Shown piece after piece: positions 16,533 to 25,958 of a stretch of DNA of 64,000 nucleotides. Each line of letters opens with the position of its first letter. The first letter of the stretch is position 1. The translations under genes and the position numbers were made by a program. The notes under the pieces are model-generated. The model was not told the DNA's origin. It was given only the letters and a program-made list of their open reading frames with translations, and did not search any database. The stretch lies in the NCBI GenBank assembly GCA_963799395.1, contig CAWCWZ010000053.1:1-64000 (forward strand), given 5' to 3'. Origin of the DNA: Bog-752 sp963799395 (lineage in GTDB: Bacteria; Actinomycetota; Thermoleophilia; UBA2241).

Positions 16533-18259
16533 TCACGTCGACCCACCGACGGGCCGACGGAAGATCGCGTACTGCGGCCTCACCAGTACGAGCCGGTAGC
16601 CCAGTCCGCCACAGTAGCGCTGCTCGAGCTCTTGGACGCTGAGGCCGGCCGTGTTGATCACCCGCACGACCACGTCGGGGGTGATGTGCTCGCGACTGTA
16701 GTAGGCCAGCGTCGCAGGGGGCAGCGGACCGGGGTCATCCGTCACGTTGAGCCCCTCGACGCTGGAGATCCACACCGAGTTGGCGGCGATCCGGTGCGGC
16801 CAGAACAGGTAGAACGCGGGCACCTGGTAGAAGAACGAGCAGCCGGTCCGAGGGCGTGGTCGACCCCGGGCAAGGTCGGCACGCAGCTGGTCGAGATAGG
16901 CAGCGCGCTGGGGTGTCGTGCGAATGCCGGCGTAGGGACCGCCGTGCACGGTCACCGTCATCTGCGAGTAGGACACCGCGCGTGGCAGAAACTGGTACTG
17001 GTAGACAATCGTGACGGCGACAATGCCGGCCAGGCAGGCGAGAGCCAGGCCCGGCAGCACCTTGCGCAGGCGCGCGCTCGTCGCCCCCGCGCGGCGCCAG
17101 GGCCAGCGCCAGGAACACTCCGCTCAGGACCATCGCCGGCAGAAGACCGACATCCATCTGCATCCAGCCGTCGTGCTCGTGTAGCCGGTGATGAGCCCAG
17201 CGGCCAAAGCCGGGACGAAGCCCCACACCAGCAGTCGGGTGGCGAGGGCACGTCGTTCGATGGGCACGAACAAAAAGAAGTAGGGCGCGGCCAACCCGTA
17301 GATCACCGCGAAGCCGTCGGCGCCCGACACGAGCTGCTCGCCGAAAGGCAGCAACGCCAGCGGCGTGAGGACGAGCGCCAGCCGGGCAGCGGCCAGCGGC
17401 GGTACGCGACCCAGAGCGCGAGGCCCGCGACAACCACCAGCGGAAAGAGCTCGAGGTGATGTTCCACGCCTGTCGGAGACCCCAGAGCTTGGCGGGACCG
17501 CTCGTGCGGTTGAGCTCATGCCAGCCGGAGACCTGGTAGCGCAGGCAGCGCAGCACGTTGGCCACGCCGAAACTCGCCAACAGGAGCGCCTCGACCAGCA
17601 GAGTGGCACCGGCGCCCAGAGCCCGAAGGCGAGGAACGCGCTACGCCGGCGCTCCGGGCGCCGAGAAGACAAGGCAGACAGCCGTCACCGGCAGCGCGAG
17701 GACCAGCGTGGGATAGGCCAGCGCCGCGAGGGCCTGCGCGCCCCCGGCGGCCGCGAGCCAACGGTCGCGGCCACAGCCCACGACCGCCGCGCGCCGAGAG
17801 CCATGCCGATCACCAGCAGACCCGCTCCGAGAGTGTTGTAGCTGAGGTTCGTGTCGAAACGAAGACGAACGTGACGCACACGAGCGAGGCGCTGAGCGCA
17901 AGCTCCCAGCGCACGAGCTTCTTGAGCCCGAGACAACCGATCGACGCGACGATCGTCGCCCACGACCAGATACAGGTGGCGTGTGAAGAGCACGATGCCA
18001 TCTGCTCCACCGGTGAGCCAGACATAGAGCTTGACGAACGGGAAGACGAAGAACGGGGCCGTCTGCAACATGTTCATCTCGTCGACGAACGGCCGAGCGC
18101 CCAGAGGCGAAGCGGTAGGGCACAGCCACGTAGAAGCCCTCGTCGTTCAAGTCGATACCCAGGAACAGACGCCGCCAGGTAAGGGCCAGCGCGACGGCGC
18201 CACGACCACCGCGACCGTGGCAAAGAGAGGTGGCGGCGCAAGGCGCCGGCGCGTGGCAT
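16533..18259 (-). CDS. Polytopic membrane glycosyltransferase (GT39/ArnT-like), frame-disrupted
   Basis: Coding content switches among all three minus-strand frames at five or more points. Recognisable pieces in order: FLGIDLNDEGFYVAVPYRFA, MNMLQTAPFFVFPFVKLYVW, FDTNLSYNTLGAGLLVIGMA, PFGEQLVSGADGFAVIYGLA and a C-terminal piece of 175 residues (16533-17060) ending RPQYAIFRRPVG. The acidic DLNDEG motif after the first helix and the many membrane segments suggest a GT-C enzyme using polyprenyl-phosphate sugars. The true start is uncertain; 18259 is the nearest ATG. Because essential genes here carry similar breaks, assembly indels are a likelier cause than decay. Confidence 0.6.
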
Positions 18260-18329
18260 GCCCGATATCGCGGGCCGGCGACGCCCTTTCAACCGGCTTC
18301 GGGGCTGCGGTTACCGTAGCGACCCTGGC

Positions 18330-19262
18330 CTAGTCGAAATTGATGCGCTCCTTCTCGACGACAGTGGGCCGATGATAGACCTGTGTGTGGATGACGCCGA
18401 TGTACTCGCCCGACGATGCCGATGAACAGGAGCTGCACGCGCCGAAGAAGTAGATGCCGATCAAGACCGGCGCCAGACCGAGATCGAACGTCTGCCAGAA
18501 GATGAGCTTCAGCACGAGGTAGATGAGCTGAGACGCCCATCGCGAGGTCGACAGCACGAAGCCGGCCATCGTCGCCAGACGCAGCGGCACTTTGGAGTGG
18601 TTCGTGACGCCGAGCATCGCGAGGTCGTAGAGGGTGTAGAAGTCGTTCTTGGTGCGCACCGTGCTGCCGGCGCTGCTGCAATAGGAGATCTCGAAATGTT
18701 CGTAGCCAAGGTCGCTGACGAGGCCGCGAAAATACGGGTACGGATCGTCGATGTCGCGTAGCGAGTTGATGACGACCCTGTCGTAGAGCCCGTAGCCTGT
18801 GAAGTTCGCGATGAGCGGCACGTCGCTCAGGCGGTTGATGAGCCGGTAATACAGACCCCGCAGGAAGAACATCGACCGCTTCTCGACGCTCTGCGACTTC
18901 ACGCCCACGACCACCTTGTAGCCCTCCTCCCATTTGGCGACGAACTCGCGGATCAGTTCGGGCGGGTCCTGTAGATCGGCTGCGATGCAGCAGACCGCGT
19001 CGCCGTGGGCCTGCAGAAGCCCGTGATACGGGGAGCGTACGTGCCCGAAGTTGCGGGTGTTGATGATCACCTGACGCGGGGATCGGGGCACAGAGGTCGC
19101 GCAGGACGGCCACGGTGCGGTCTGTCGAGGCATTGTCGATGAAGAGGTGTTCGTATTCATAGCCGGCAAGCGACTCCAGCACGGCGCGGACGCGCCGATA
19201 GAGCTCGGCGGACGTTCGTCCTCTTCGTTGTAGCACCCGGTGACGATGCTGATCGTGGTCAA
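18330..19262 (-). CDS. Glycosyltransferase family 2 (polyprenyl-phosphate sugar synthase-like), frame-disrupted
   Basis: TTG 19262 has AAAGGA upstream. The N-terminus SIVTGCYNEE is GT2-A. The next 40 residues make sense only in another frame (AELYRRVRAVLESL, LFIDNASTDRT). The reading then returns to VIINTRNFGHVRSPYHGLLQ and AADLQDPPELI. The last disruption is near 18430, where GEYIGVIHTQVY follows two membrane helices. The domain order matches DPM1/GtrB-like enzymes that load a sugar onto polyprenyl phosphate. GtrA lies directly upstream (16 bp), which supports a GtrA/GtrB-type pair. Confidence 0.75.
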   Translation of the reverse strand: MTTISIVTGCYNEEDERPPSSIGASAPCWSRLPAMNTNTSSSTMPRQTAPWPSCATSVPRSPRQVIINTRNFGHVRSPYHGLLQAHGDAVCCIAADLQDPPELIREFVAKWEEGYKVVVGVKSQSVEKRSMFFLRGLYYRLINRLSDVPLIANFTGYGLYDRVVINSLRDIDDPYPYFRGLVSDLGYEHFEISYCSSAGSTVRTKNDFYTLYDLAMLGVTNHSKVPLRLATMAGFVLSTSRWASQLIYLVLKLIFWQTFDLGLAPVLIGIYFFGACSSCSSASSGEYIGVIHTQVYHRPTVVEKERINFD

Positions 19263-19278
19263 CGTCGTCCTTTCGCCG

Positions 19279-19743
19279 TCATCCGGTTTGCCGGTCGCGA
19301 CGGCCTGCCGGCCCGCGGAAGCTGATCCTCTTGTGGGCGGTGTAGCTGGCGATCACCACGGCCAACGTAAATACCGCCTGCACCGCATAGGCAGTGATCG
19401 GAAGCCGACGGACGGCGATCGGAAAGACGATGAGATTGACGACCATCGTCGCGAGATAGACGGCCGAGAACCTCGGCAGCTCCCGCCACACGCTGTCGTG
19501 GCTGCGAAACACGATGAGGCGATACCACACATACGCGTTGGCGATGGCGACCGCGTACGACATGACGAGGACCGGGGCATAGCCCACCCGAGGCGCCAGG
19601 AGCGCGTACAGCGCCGCCCAGACCGCATAGCCGAACACGGTGTTGAAGACTCCGACGACGAGGTACTGCAGCTTCTCGCCGTGCGGAGCCAGGACGCCGG
19701 GGACAAAGCGGTCGGCGGCCGCCTCGACGGCTCGCCGGCTCAC
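19279..19743 (-). CDS. GtrA family membrane protein
   Basis: 154 residues from GTG 19743, which overlaps the FkbM stop (GTGA). Four membrane helices are clear: LQYLVVGVFNTVFGYAVWA, VLVMSYAVAIANAYVWY, FSAVYLATMVVNLIVFPIA and AYAVQAVFTLAVVIASY. KRISFRG follows the last helix, the usual end of the family. GtrA proteins are thought to help polyprenyl-phosphate sugars across the membrane. The GT2 enzyme that would make such a donor follows 16 bp later. Confidence 0.85.
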   Translation of the reverse strand: MSRRAVEAAADRFVPGVLAPHGEKLQYLVVGVFNTVFGYAVWAALYALLAPRVGYAPVLVMSYAVAIANAYVWYRLIVFRSHDSVWRELPRFSAVYLATMVVNLIVFPIAVRRLPITAYAVQAVFTLAVVIASYTAHKRISFRGPAGRRDRQTG

Positions 19744-20969
19744 GGTCCACCTCGTTCGGCCGGGATGCCGTACAGAACGCAGTCGAACCCGTCGGGACGG
19801 TGCGCTCGCAGGTGAAAGCGATACTCCTCGGTCAGAGCCGCCACCAACGTCGGCAGCTCCCAGAGGTCGGACTGACGGTGATAGGCCGACACGGCGAGCA
19901 CCGGGCGCCGTTTCCGCAGGAGCCTCTCCGCACCGCGCAGCGTGCCGGCCTCGGCGCCCTCGACGTCCATCTTGATGAAGGTCACCGGCACGTCGTCGAG
20001 CTCGTCGTCCAGGCGCACGCAGGGCGCGCCCTTGTGTTGTGCGGCGTGACCACTGGCGATAGCGCCGACCGGTGTGTCGACGAAGGCTGCGGAGGCTCCG
20101 TTGCCACCGAAGTGCCGGGTACCGCACGCCCGGTCCGTGGCCGCCTGGTGCAGGCGGATACGACCGCTGAGGCGCGGGGTCAGGGTCGCTGCGCGGCGTT
20201 CGAGAGCAGCGAAGTTGGTGGGGTCGGGTTCGAAGGCATCGACACTGCCGAGCTCGGGACATCTCATGGCCACCTCCCGCACGGTGTCACCGTCGAACGC
20301 GCCGCAGTCGACGAAGATCTCGCCGGGGTGCAGGGTCAGCAGGTCGCCGGGGAAGTACTGGTCAGGCACAGGTTCGGCCAGGTCGGCGAAGTCGCCGCTG
20401 AGACGCCAGCGCGTCTGACGCACGAACTCGTCGAGCGAGGCGCCATCCGCCCATGCCGAGGCCCCCAGCGCCACGTCGTGGGCCGCCGCCAGAACGTCGC
20501 TCGGACGTCCGACCGCATAGCGCGGCAGAAGATCGGCCCCCTTCAGTCCCCAGGCGAGCGGGATCCACGAGATCACGTCGCGGCACCCGTACCCATGGAG
20601 CTGCCTCGCGGTGTCGACGAAAGCGTGCTCGGGGTTCCAGACGGTGACCACGAAGAGGCCTTCGGCGGCATAGCGAGCAGCCGCCTCGGTGGGAGCGATC
20701 ACGGCGACGCTATCGACGTCGGCGCCCCAAAGACGCCGATCGTTGTCGGCGAAGGCCACGGGCGGCGCGCCGGCAGATACAAGGGCGGCACACATGCGTC
20801 GCCCCAGGCCGCCCGCGCCGAAGAGGATCAGCGGTGGGGCATCGGGCGCCGTCGCGCGGCCCGCGGTCTCGAGCTCGCGCTCAAGGGCCTCCGCTCGACT
20901 CTCCGTAAACAGGGGCGCGAGCCTCTCGGCGGCGCTTGGCGGCCTAGATCCCACGACCCTCGATGACAT
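19740..20969 (-). CDS. FkbM family methyltransferase
   Basis: 409 residues. The C-terminal half is an FkbM SAM-dependent methyltransferase: IFVDCGAFDGDTVREVA binds SAM, VDAFEPDPTNF continues the fold, and FIKMDVEGAE is the family signature. The N-terminal half (about 50-190) is a Rossmann-like region with ILFGAGGLGRRM. It is often found ahead of FkbM in sugar-modifying proteins. It probably O-methylates a sugar of the glycan. The start overlaps the NeuB-family gene by 26 bp; a GTG a few codons inside is possible. Confidence 0.88.
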   Translation of the reverse strand: MSSRVVGSRPPSAAERLAPLFTESRAEALERELETAGRATAPDAPPLILFGAGGLGRRMCAALVSAGAPPVAFADNDRRLWGADVDSVAVIAPTEAAARYAAEGLFVVTVWNPEHAFVDTARQLHGYGCRDVISWIPLAWGLKGADLLPRYAVGRPSDVLAAAHDVALGASAWADGASLDEFVRQTRWRLSGDFADLAEPVPDQYFPGDLLTLHPGEIFVDCGAFDGDTVREVAMRCPELGSVDAFEPDPTNFAALERRAATLTPRLSGRIRLHQAATDRACGTRHFGGNGASAAFVDTPVGAIASGHAAQHKGAPCVRLDDELDDVPVTFIKMDVEGAEAGTLRGAERLLRKRRPVLAVSAYHRQSDLWELPTLVAALTEEYRFHLRAHRPDGFDCVLYGIPAERGGP

Positions 20970-22025
20970 TCCTCAGACTCTCGTGGTGCGCGTAGGGGCT
21001 GTCGATCGCATCGATAGCGATCGCCTCGTCGGCGACGACGGCGCGCAGCAACACTTCGCCTCGCATGAGCTCCCGACACGAGATCTGTCCTTTCTGGAGC
21101 GGTATCGCCAGATAGACGTCGTCGTCCAGGAGTGCGTGTCCGGCGGGCAGGTCGCGGCGAGCGTACACACCGCGAACGAGACCGTTCAGGTACTCGATCT
21201 CCGGGCGACTGCACGTGCGCCAGCTGTCGCCGGTCGGGCCGCACATCTCCTTGGCCTTCTTCCACGCCTTGAACCACGTGTCGACCTGCTCCGGCAGCGA
21301 GCAGTACGGAGAGACCGGCGACCCGTCGCCGGCGATGTCGACGTGTCGTTCGAAGGTCCGCGCACCCTTGGCGTAGGCGATCGTGATCGAGCTCGTCCAG
21401 TCATGGCACTCGTGCGACGACAGCCCGATGATGTGATTGGGATAGCGGGCGCGCAGAAAATCGATCTGGTTGAGCTGCAGCTCATCGTCCTCGCACGGGT
21501 AGAGCGAGACGCAGTGGTTGATGGCCAAGGGGATGTTGCGGTTCTCGAAGAACGTCACGAGGTCGTCGAGATCCTTGAGGGAACAGCCGCCGGTGCTGAC
21601 CATCACCGGCTGACGCAGGCTCGCCAGCTTCTCGATCAGCACCCAGTCGTTGCCATCGGAGCTCGCCAGCTTGAGGATCTGCACGCCGAGATCGCGACAC
21701 AGATCGACCGACGCCTCGTCGAACGGCGTCGCCATGGTAACATGCACCCTGCCTTGCGCACGGCTTCGACCAGGACTGCGTAGTCGGCGTTGGACAGGCG
21801 TGTGGCCAGCGTCTTTTTGATGTAGCGGATGTCGTCACGATCCTGGAAGTCCCTGTGGATGAAGTGCTCCACGTCGCGCAACTGGAGCTTGATGGCCGCG
21901 CGGATGTTGTTGAATCGAACGACACTCGAGTAGGCCGTGATGATGTCGATGCCCCGCCGCACGCTGCCCGCATGGTTGTTGGCGAGCTCCAAGACGAACA
22001 GATCTTCGAAGATGTCGCGATTCAT
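20944..22025 (-). CDS. N-acetylneuraminate synthase (NeuB) family protein, one frameshift
   Basis: ATG 22025 has a strong GGAGG 6 nt upstream. The first part reads FVLELANNHAGSVRRGIDII, the NeuB family opening. The frame breaks near 21745 and resumes as TMATPFDEASVDLCRDLGVQ, then ILKLASSDGND and MVSTGGCSLKDL, which are core TIM-barrel motifs. GLSSHECHDW and the RDLPAGHALLDDD segment (SAF-like) follow. The corrected protein is about 360 residues, as expected. The family condenses phosphoenolpyruvate with an N-acyl-hexosamine to give nonulosonic acids. No NeuA or NeuC homologue is in the window, so the product is open. Confidence 0.82.
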
Positions 22026-22171
22026 CTGCACCTCCAGGGCCACCTGACGAGGCCGGGCCCACCTGGCCGACTCACTGCTTGTGTCGGCACCTTCGTGCCT
22101 GAACTCAAGTAGTCTGGGCTGACAACACTCGGCCTGGGCGCCTGGCGAGTCCCCCGGTCGCTCGCCGTGCG

Positions 22172-23377
22172 TCACAGGGTCTGGCAGCGCGGAGCCGCAG
22201 GCCCGGTGAGAGAGATGAATCGATTCTCCAGCCCATACACCCGGCGCGCTACGTCGATGATCTCGCGTTCGTGAGCCGGCGAGCCGACGAGGATGGGTTC
22301 GTCGCGTCCGGCGATGGCCTCGGGTCCGCTCACGGTGAGGCCGGCCACGACGACTCCGTGAAGCCTTGGGTTGGCGTCGACGATCGCCACGATGGTGGCG
22401 TCGGCCAGCGGCGGCCGCGCGAGGAGGTGTTGCATGTGGGTGCCGGCACCCCAGACGATCAGCGGCGCACCGGCCGCCGTCAGACATTCCAGCCGGGCAC
22501 GCTCGACCGCCTCACAGGCCTCGCTTTGCGCGACGTAGCGGCGGGCCGCCGCCGGGCCGACGCGGTCCCTGGACCCGTGCCCGGCCACCGTCCGGGCGAG
22601 CTTGAAGACTGCGCACACCACGGGTTCCGGGGCGGTTCCGGTGTGACGCAGGGCCGGCCACGCCTGCGCGAGTCGCAACCCCGCGACGGCGGCGGCGTGG
22701 GCCAGCGACTCCGAGGTGAAGTAGTTGATGTGCTCCACACTGAACTGCTGGAACGGCGCCGACCCGTCGCCGGCGAACCGCTCGAGATCCGGCACCTCGA
22801 CGTACAGGAGCCCGTCCGTGGCGAGCATGCCCGACACCTCTCGTAGTGCTGAGGCGACCTCGCGCACGTGCTCGAGGACCGCGCTCAGCACGATGCATCC
22901 CGCTTGTGCCGCGCTCGGCGGCATTGCCAGAACGCTACCCGGTACGACCTCGACGCCGTGCAGGCGGCGCGCGGCGGCGGCAGAATGCTCGGCAGGATCG
23001 ACGCCCAGCAAGTTCGTGTGACCGGCGCGCCGCAGCAGGCCCAGGACATCGCCGTTGCCGCAACCCACGTCGACGATCTTGCGGCCACGGTCGGGCAGCA
23101 ACGGCAGCAGTCGCTCGACCATGTCGCGGTGGGATTCGTCGAGCGATGCCGGCGCCTGGCCGCCGCACTCCAGATACTCGTATTTCGAGGCGACGGCGTA
23201 GTACTCGTCCAGCGACTCCTGACTGGGGATGCCGTCGGCGTACACAGCCCCGCAGTTGCCGCACTCGACCACGTCGTAACCCGTAATGCGCCGGCCGTCG
23301 TCCTCGACGGCGAAGCGTTGCCGGTAGAGGAGCCCGGGCTCGTGCAGCCCGCAGACCGGACAGTCGCGGTACAACAT
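22172..23377 (-). CDS. Class I SAM-dependent methyltransferase with N-terminal zinc-binding domain
   Basis: 401 residues from ATG 23377 (GTG one codon upstream is also possible); the start overlaps the HAD stop. An N-terminal zinc site is formed by CPVCG and ECGNCG. The SAM-binding motif is KIVDVGCGNGDVLG (about 100-113), followed by VLEHV. The C-terminal third is a Rossmann-like domain (LIVWGAGTHMQHLL). This three-part layout is that of the C-methyltransferases acting on NDP-deoxysugars. It may methylate an intermediate made by the RfbFGH/ThDP enzymes. Confidence 0.85.
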   Translation of the reverse strand: MLYRDCPVCGLHEPGLLYRQRFAVEDDGRRITGYDVVECGNCGAVYADGIPSQESLDEYYAVASKYEYLECGGQAPASLDESHRDMVERLLPLLPDRGRKIVDVGCGNGDVLGLLRRAGHTNLLGVDPAEHSAAAARRLHGVEVVPGSVLAMPPSAAQAGCIVLSAVLEHVREVASALREVSGMLATDGLLYVEVPDLERFAGDGSAPFQQFSVEHINYFTSESLAHAAAVAGLRLAQAWPALRHTGTAPEPVVCAVFKLARTVAGHGSRDRVGPAAARRYVAQSEACEAVERARLECLTAAGAPLIVWGAGTHMQHLLARPPLADATIVAIVDANPRLHGVVVAGLTVSGPEAIAGRDEPILVGSPAHEREIIDVARRVYGLENRFISLTGPAAPRCQTL

Positions 23378-24102
23378 CACAGCTTGGCGATGCCGTCGCC
23401 GAACATGACCAGATCGACGATCTTCGCCGGCGAGCGCAGCACGACCCGCGCCGGCACGGCGGCGCTGCGCTCAACGGTCCGGGACTCGGTCGCGGCGACC
23501 GCGTCCCCGTAGCCGTACGCGGCGGCCGCGAACGCCGCGGCGCAGGCGTCGGCCATCCGCATGTCGTCGACCGAGTCGCCGATCACCAGCAGTTGGTCGC
23601 CACCCACGGCGCAGCGCGCCTGCGCCGCCCGGGCCATGGCGACCTTATCGGGATAGGGCGGGTCCGCCGAATCCGGCGTGTAGACACCTTGGAGCAATGC
23701 CGCCAGACCGCAGGCCATCAGTATCGCGGTGGTGGGGCGCTGCCGCTTGTTGGTCAGGACGAACTGGGCGATGCCAGCCGCGGCCAGGCGGGCAAGGACG
23801 TCGGGCACGGCCGCATACGGCCGGCTGAGGTGCCAGCCGTGGGCGTCGTAGTGTTCCGTGAAGGTGACGGCGACGGCCGCCAGCGTCGCCCGGTCGAGAC
23901 CAGGTAGCACGCCACGCAGCAGATCGGCCAGGGGCCGACCCAGGAGCGTGTCAAGAGGTGGTGGCTCGACACCCGGGACGTGGACGGCAAAGGCGGCACG
24001 CAGCGACGCCTCGATCCCGGGCCGAGAATCGACCAGGGTGCCGTCGAGATCGTAGAAGACCGCCGCGAATCGCGGGGCGACCGTTGTGTCGCGGCCACTC
24101 AC
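23377..24102 (-). CDS. HAD family hydrolase (phosphoglycolate phosphatase-like)
   Basis: 241 residues from GTG 24102, overlapping the ThDP-enzyme stop (GTGA). Motif I is YDLDGTLVDS (D18 and D20), motif II FVLTNKRQ, motif III the Lys near PYPDKVAMA, and motif IV IGDSVDDMRMADA. A helical cap lies between motifs I and II. It would dephosphorylate a small metabolite, possibly a sugar phosphate of this pathway; the substrate is not predictable. It is coupled on both sides, so it belongs to the same transcript. Confidence 0.88.
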   Translation of the reverse strand: MSGRDTTVAPRFAAVFYDLDGTLVDSRPGIEASLRAAFAVHVPGVEPPPLDTLLGRPLADLLRGVLPGLDRATLAAVAVTFTEHYDAHGWHLSRPYAAVPDVLARLAAAGIAQFVLTNKRQRPTTAILMACGLAALLQGVYTPDSADPPYPDKVAMARAAQARCAVGGDQLLVIGDSVDDMRMADACAAAFAAAAYGYGDAVAATESRTVERSAAVPARVVLRSPAKIVDLVMFGDGIAKL

Positions 24103-25958
24103 GGCCGGCGGGTGTCGCCCGACTCGCGGTGTGCGCCGGCAATGCGGTTCTCGGCGAGCTCCTCGCGCGAGAGGAACGGGTAGAGATCGTCGAGAGGGGG
24201 CGACTCGATGGTGCCGTCCGGCCGCTGGCGAGATCGCACACGCGGCTCGAAGCCCTGCTCGGGATCGACCACGACGTGGCACAGGCAGGGGCCGTCGCCC
24301 GCCAGCACGCTGCCGATCGTCTCGGCGAGCGTCATCGGGTCGGTCAACCTCAGGGCACCGAGCCCGTACGCTTCGGCGACGGCGACGTAGTCGGGGAATT
24401 CCACGCCGCTCTCGCGACTCTCGCCGATGAGGCCGGCGAAGAACGCTCGCTGCGTGCCACGGATCGAGAGGTACCCGCCGTTGTCGAGCACGAACAGCTT
24501 GACCGGCCAGCCCGTGGTGGCCAGGGTCTGCAACTCCTGGACGTTCATCTGGAGGCTGCCGTCGCCGGCCAGGCAGACGACCTTCGGACTCTCCTCGACC
24601 GCGGACCCGCCGTGCGCCTCGACGACGGCGGCCGCCGCACCCAGGGCGGCCGGCAGGTCGTAGCCCATCGAGGCCGCACCGGAGTTCGAGAAGAGGCGCT
24701 GACCGTCGCGCAGGCGAGCGACCTGGAACGCCATGATGCACACGGCGCCGTTCCCCGTGACCACCACGTCGCGTGGGCCGATGCGTTCGAAAAGCACGTC
24801 CATGAAATGGTAGGGGTTGATCGGCGCCGCGGTCGTTCTGTGATGGCTCCGCACCACTGGGTAGCGCGCCACGCGCTCACGACACCAGGCGAGCCATCGG
24901 GTGTGACGGCCGGGCGTCCAGCTCCGTGAGTCGATCTCGGCCGCCAGCGCTTCGAGGAAGTCCGCGAGATCGGCGACTACCCGCAGATCGGCTCGTACCA
25001 TCGGCTTGTCCATCTCGGCGCTGTCGACGTCGACCTGGATCTTGAAGGCGTCCGGCGCAAACGAGCCCCAGCCGTACCCGGTCTGGCGTATGTTGAGGCG
25101 CGAGCCCAGGATCAGGAGGGCGTCGGAGCTCTGCACCACGAAGTTGCCGGCGCGGTCGCCGATCGTCCCCGGGCGCCCGCACCATAGCGGGTCGTCGCTC
25201 GACAGCAGATCGTGGGTCCAGGCGGTCGTCACGGGCACTCCCAGGCGACCGACGACTTGACGGAACCTGTCGGTCGCGCCGGCCAGGCGCACGCCGCTGC
25301 CAGCGAGGACCACCGGACGCTCGGCACCCGCGAGGCGATCGAGCACCACCCGGGCCACCGCGGCCACGTCGTCGGTCGCGCTGGCGGACTCGGCGTCGGG
25401 GTCGAAACGTGACAGCGTGGTCTCGTCGACCAGAGAGCTCTGCACGTCGATGGGGATGTCGAGCCACACCGGGCCCTGTCGGCCATGCGTGGCAAGCCAC
25501 AGGGCGCGCTCGACACACGAGCGCACGTCGGCCGGATCGGTGAGGCAGACGGCGTACTTGGTGATGCCCTCGACCAGGCGCACGATGTCGGCCTCCTGGT
25601 CTCCGAGCTGCCGTACCCTCAGGCCGGGATACGAGCCCATGCAGGTCTCGCGCTTGACTTGGCCGGAGACGACGATCATGGGCAGCGAATCGGTCCACGC
25701 CCCGAAGACGCCGTTGAGCGCGTTGATCCCGCCCGGGCCCGACGTGACGCTGACGATCGCCGGGCGCCCCGAGACCCTCGCGTACCCTTCGGCGGCCATG
25801 GCCGCCGCCTGCTCGTGATGCATGCACGTGTACGAAAGCCCGGCCTGCCGACGCAGGGCGTCGTCCAGGAACATGGCGGCGCCGCCCGTCACGACGAACG
25901 CGCGCCGCAGACCGGCCGCGACAAGGCGGGCAATAACGTAGTCGGCGACCCGGATCAT
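24099..25958 (-). CDS. Thiamine diphosphate-binding enzyme, acetolactate synthase/YerE-like
   Basis: 619 residues. Three domains are seen: an N-terminal PYR domain with the catalytic Glu in HHEQAAAMAAEG (E49), a central Rossmann domain, and a C-terminal PP domain. The PP domain has the GDGS motif of the ThDP site (about 460-490). Acetolactate synthases have the same plan, but this gene lies inside a sugar operon and no small subunit is near. In Yersinia, YerE is a ThDP enzyme of this family that adds a two-carbon branch to a CDP-3,6-dideoxy-4-ketohexose. With rfbF-rfbG-rfbH upstream, that role is the best hypothesis. It overlaps genes on both sides by 4 bp. Confidence 0.85.
   Translation of the reverse strand: MIRVADYVIARLVAAGLRRAFVVTGGAAMFLDDALRRQAGLSYTCMHHEQAAAMAAEGYARVSGRPAIVSVTSGPGGINALNGVFGAWTDSLPMIVVSGQVKRETCMGSYPGLRVRQLGDQEADIVRLVEGITKYAVCLTDPADVRSCVERALWLATHGRQGPVWLDIPIDVQSSLVDETTLSRFDPDAESASATDDVAAVARVVLDRLAGAERPVVLAGSGVRLAGATDRFRQVVGRLGVPVTTAWTHDLLSSDDPLWCGRPGTIGDRAGNFVVQSSDALLILGSRLNIRQTGYGWGSFAPDAFKIQVDVDSAEMDKPMVRADLRVVADLADFLEALAAEIDSRSWTPGRHTRWLAWCRERVARYPVVRSHHRTTAAPINPYHFMDVLFERIGPRDVVVTGNGAVCIMAFQVARLRDGQRLFSNSGAASMGYDLPAALGAAAAVVEAHGGSAVEESPKVVCLAGDGSLQMNVQELQTLATTGWPVKLFVLDNGGYLSIRGTQRAFFAGLIGESRESGVEFPDYVAVAEAYGLGALRLTDPMTLAETIGSVLAGDGPCLCHVVVDPEQGFEPRVRSRQRPDGTIESPPLDDLYPFLSREELAENRIAGAHRESGDTRRP

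Noticed and set aside
16533..19262. True pseudogenes in the membrane glycosyltransferase and GT2 genes
   Set aside because: The breaks resemble those in essential genes nearby and the protein segments remain well conserved, so decay is not supported without read correction.
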